From positions 1 to 7,161 of the forward strand of contig DJVY01000052.1 in NCBI GenBank assembly GCA_002440885.1: a DNA stretch of 7,161 nucleotides, written 5' to 3'. Position numbers and translations under genes: made by a program. Positions 5,897 to 7,161 of the stretch are shown here, one piece after another; positions within the stretch are counted from its first letter, which is position 1; every line of letters starts with the position of its first letter. Under the pieces are notes generated by a model. The model had not been told where the DNA came from, did no database searches, and saw only the letters and a list, made by a program, of their open reading frames with translations. The DNA comes from Bacteroidales bacterium UBA6244. Its GTDB lineage: Bacteria > Bacteroidota > Bacteroidia > Bacteroidales > F082.

Positions 5897-7039
5897 ATGA
5901 TAAAAATAGGTATCACCGGTCAAACAGGTTTTGTAGGTACTCATTTGTATAACACCTTGGGATTGCACCCTGATAAATTCCAACGCATCCCATTCCAGGA
6001 TGAGTATTTTAAGGAGGAATCAAAGCTCAATGAATTCGTTAAGCAATGCGATGCCATCGTCCACCTAGCCGCCATGAACCGCCACAACGACCCCGAAGTA
6101 ATCTATCAAACCAACATCGGCCTCGTCAAACAGCTCATCGCCGCCTGTGAAGCGACTAACTCAACACCCCATATTCTTTTTTCCTCCTCCACCCAGGAAG
6201 AACGCGACAACCTCTACGGCAGATCAAAAAAAGAAGGCAGAGAACTCTTAGCAAAATGGGCAGATAAAAACAATGCCTCTTTCAGCGGATTTGTAATTCC
6301 TAATGTGTTTGGTCCCTTTGGACATCCTTATTACAACAGCGTGGTAGCTACTTTCTGCCACCAACTCACACATAACGAAACACCAAAAATAGAAGTTGAC
6401 GGCACATTAAACCTTATTTATGTCAGCGAACTGGTGAACCATTTTATAAAAATGATTGAGGAGGTTCAAAAAATTCAATCAGAAGACAAAATTGCACTTC
6501 AAGAAGTGAGAGTCCAACACACTACTACACTAAAAGTCTCCGGATTACTGAAAATCCTCCAATCTTTTAAAGAGGGATATTACAACCGGGGCGAAATCCC
6601 TGACCTCAGTAATCCAGCCATGCGCAACCTCTGGAACACCTTCCTCTGCTACCTCGACCACTCCACCTTCTTTCCCTACCACTTGAAACTCAACACCGAC
6701 AACAGAGGCAGCTTCGTTGAAACCGTCAAACTCAACAGCGGAGGCCAGATCAGCTTCAGCACCACCGTGCCCGGCATCACCCGTGGCAACCACTTCCACA
6801 CCCGCAAAGCCGAACGTTTCGCTGTGATCAAAGGCAAAGCCACAATTGAGTTGCGCCGCATAGGAACCGACAAAGTAATGACCTTCGAACTTGATGGCAC
6901 ACAACCCAGCTTCGTTGACATGCCCATCTGGCACACCCACAACATCACGAATGTGGGAGACGAAGAACTCTATACCATCTTCTGGATTAATGAACACTTT
7001 GATCCGGAGGATACAGATACGTTTTTTGAAGAAGTGTAA
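5897..7039 (+). CDS. capF: CapF/FnlB/WbjC-type bifunctional C3-epimerase and C4-reductase
   Basis: A cytoplasmic two-domain enzyme for the second step to UDP-L-FucNAc. In the known family the C-terminal cupin epimerises the CapE product at C3 and the N-terminal SDR domain reduces C4 with NADPH, giving UDP-N-acetyl-L-talosamine. Seen here: GITGQTGFVG (GxxGxxG, Gly8/11/14), AIVHLAAMNRH, LFSSSTQ and YGRSKKEG (Tyr107, Lys111) in the SDR domain (residues 1 to about 250); then FPYHLKLNTDNRGSFVE, GITRGNHFHTRKAERF (His299, His301, Glu306) and MPIWHTHNI (His346, His348), likely metal and catalytic residues of the cupin. At 380 residues it is near the S. aureus protein (about 370). Base composition is uneven: my count gives 55% G+C at 6601-6660 against 33% at 6421-6480. 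The CapG-type C2 epimerase is not in the window. Confidence 0.93.
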   Translation: MIKIGITGQTGFVGTHLYNTLGLHPDKFQRIPFQDEYFKEESKLNEFVKQCDAIVHLAAMNRHNDPEVIYQTNIGLVKQLIAACEATNSTPHILFSSSTQEERDNLYGRSKKEGRELLAKWADKNNASFSGFVIPNVFGPFGHPYYNSVVATFCHQLTHNETPKIEVDGTLNLIYVSELVNHFIKMIEEVQKIQSEDKIALQEVRVQHTTTLKVSGLLKILQSFKEGYYNRGEIPDLSNPAMRNLWNTFLCYLDHSTFFPYHLKLNTDNRGSFVETVKLNSGGQISFSTTVPGITRGNHFHTRKAERFAVIKGKATIELRRIGTDKVMTFELDGTQPSFVDMPIWHTHNITNVGDEELYTIFWINEHFDPEDTDTFFEEV

Positions 7040-7041
7040 TG

Positions 7042-7090
7042 AGTAATCGGTGATCAGTAATCAGTAATCGGTGATCGGTAATCGGTAATC
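7042..7090 (+). repeat. seven perfect tandem 7-bp units RGTRATC
   Basis: From 7042 to 7090 there are seven consecutive units fitting RGTRATC with no gap: AGTAATC, GGTGATC, AGTAATC, AGTAATC, GGTGATC, GGTAATC, GGTAATC. Only positions 1 and 4 vary, always A or G. The array starts two bases after the capF stop codon and is non-coding. It is unrelated to the 25-bp family of the previous three gaps. Confidence 0.93.
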
Positions 7091-7093
7091 AGC

Positions 7094-7101
7094 CACAGAT
7101 C
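7094..7101 (+). repeat. CRCAGATC octamer, fourth copy
   Basis: CACAGATC lies just after the 7-bp array. The same octamer (second base A or G) occurs at 4777, 5282 and 5808, each time in the gap after a stop codon and on the coding strand. This gap carries the octamer but none of the 25-bp units that accompany the other three. Confidence 0.6.
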
Positions 7102-7138
7102 ACAGTTCACGCATCATAGTTCAAAATGCACATATCAA

Positions 7139-7161
7139 ATGAAAACCCATCACGATCTTGA
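7139..7161 (+). CDS. start of a possible S23-type four-helix-bundle protein (3' partial)
   Basis: ATG at 7139 opens MKTHHDL and then runs off the window edge. Many four-helix-bundle proteins of the 23S rRNA intervening-sequence (S23) family start M-K/R-x-H-K/H-D-L followed by x-V-W, and these genes are common as extra small genes in Bacteroidota polysaccharide clusters. Only seven residues can be seen, so both the gene and its family are tentative. The alternative reading is a chance ATG in intergenic sequence, with the CapG-type epimerase further on. Confidence 0.4.

Noticed and set aside
7126..7161. ATG at 7126 as the start of the last gene
   Set aside because: It reaches a TGA at 7159-7161 after 11 codons and shows no family resemblance, while the frame from 7139 stays open.

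Overview
This 7.2 kb window looks like part of a cell-surface polysaccharide (capsule or O-antigen) gene cluster from a member of the Bacteroidota. The lineage is inferred from the gene types, the AT-leaning sequence, the lack of Shine-Dalgarno sites before most starts, and short direct-repeat arrays filling the gaps between genes. I cannot name a genus. All genes I can support lie on the + strand.

Region by region: (1) Positions 1-842 hold the 3' part of a regulator-like gene of the Schlafen-AlbA_2/RecG-like ATPase type, with a 12-bp in-frame tandem repeat coding for KDVT units and a C-terminal winged helix. (2) Positions 843-1270 have no intact gene. They hold an imperfect stem-loop, an intact-looking C-terminal stub of a WbpB/WlbA-type sugar dehydrogenase (about 901-1116), two small tandem repeats and a weak promoter candidate. 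(3) Positions 1271-4758 are tightly packed: an MBOAT membrane acyltransferase, an SGNH-hydrolase-like partner, and a CapE/FnlA-type UDP-GlcNAc 4,6-dehydratase/5-epimerase, with gaps of 2 and 6 bp. (4) From 4759 to the end the layout changes: an RmlC/FdtA-like cupin, a GxxExxY-family PD-(D/E)XK protein, a CapF/FnlB-type bifunctional enzyme and the first codons of another gene are each separated by 90-140 bp gaps filled with repeats.

Functionally, CapE plus CapF give the first steps from UDP-GlcNAc towards UDP-N-acetyl-L-fucosamine. The last enzyme (CapG/FnlC, C2 epimerase) would be expected downstream, outside the window. The MBOAT/SGNH pair would add O-acyl (probably O-acetyl) groups to the exported glycan. 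The wbpB stub suggests that the cluster's 5' side once belonged to a different sugar pathway (UDP-GlcNAc uronic acid derivatives) and has been remodelled.

The most unusual feature is the intergenic repeats. The octamer CRCAGATC occurs once in each of the four gaps after capE, on the coding strand, and I did not see it elsewhere on the + strand by eye. Three of these gaps also carry copies of a compound repeat (AAATCAGCGT followed by AAATCAGCGAGAAAC). The GxxExxY gene is bracketed by two such arrays that begin with the same ten bases, so it looks like a removable gene-plus-repeat cassette. The last gap has a different array (seven 7-bp units), followed by a start that resembles an S23-type four-helix-bundle protein.
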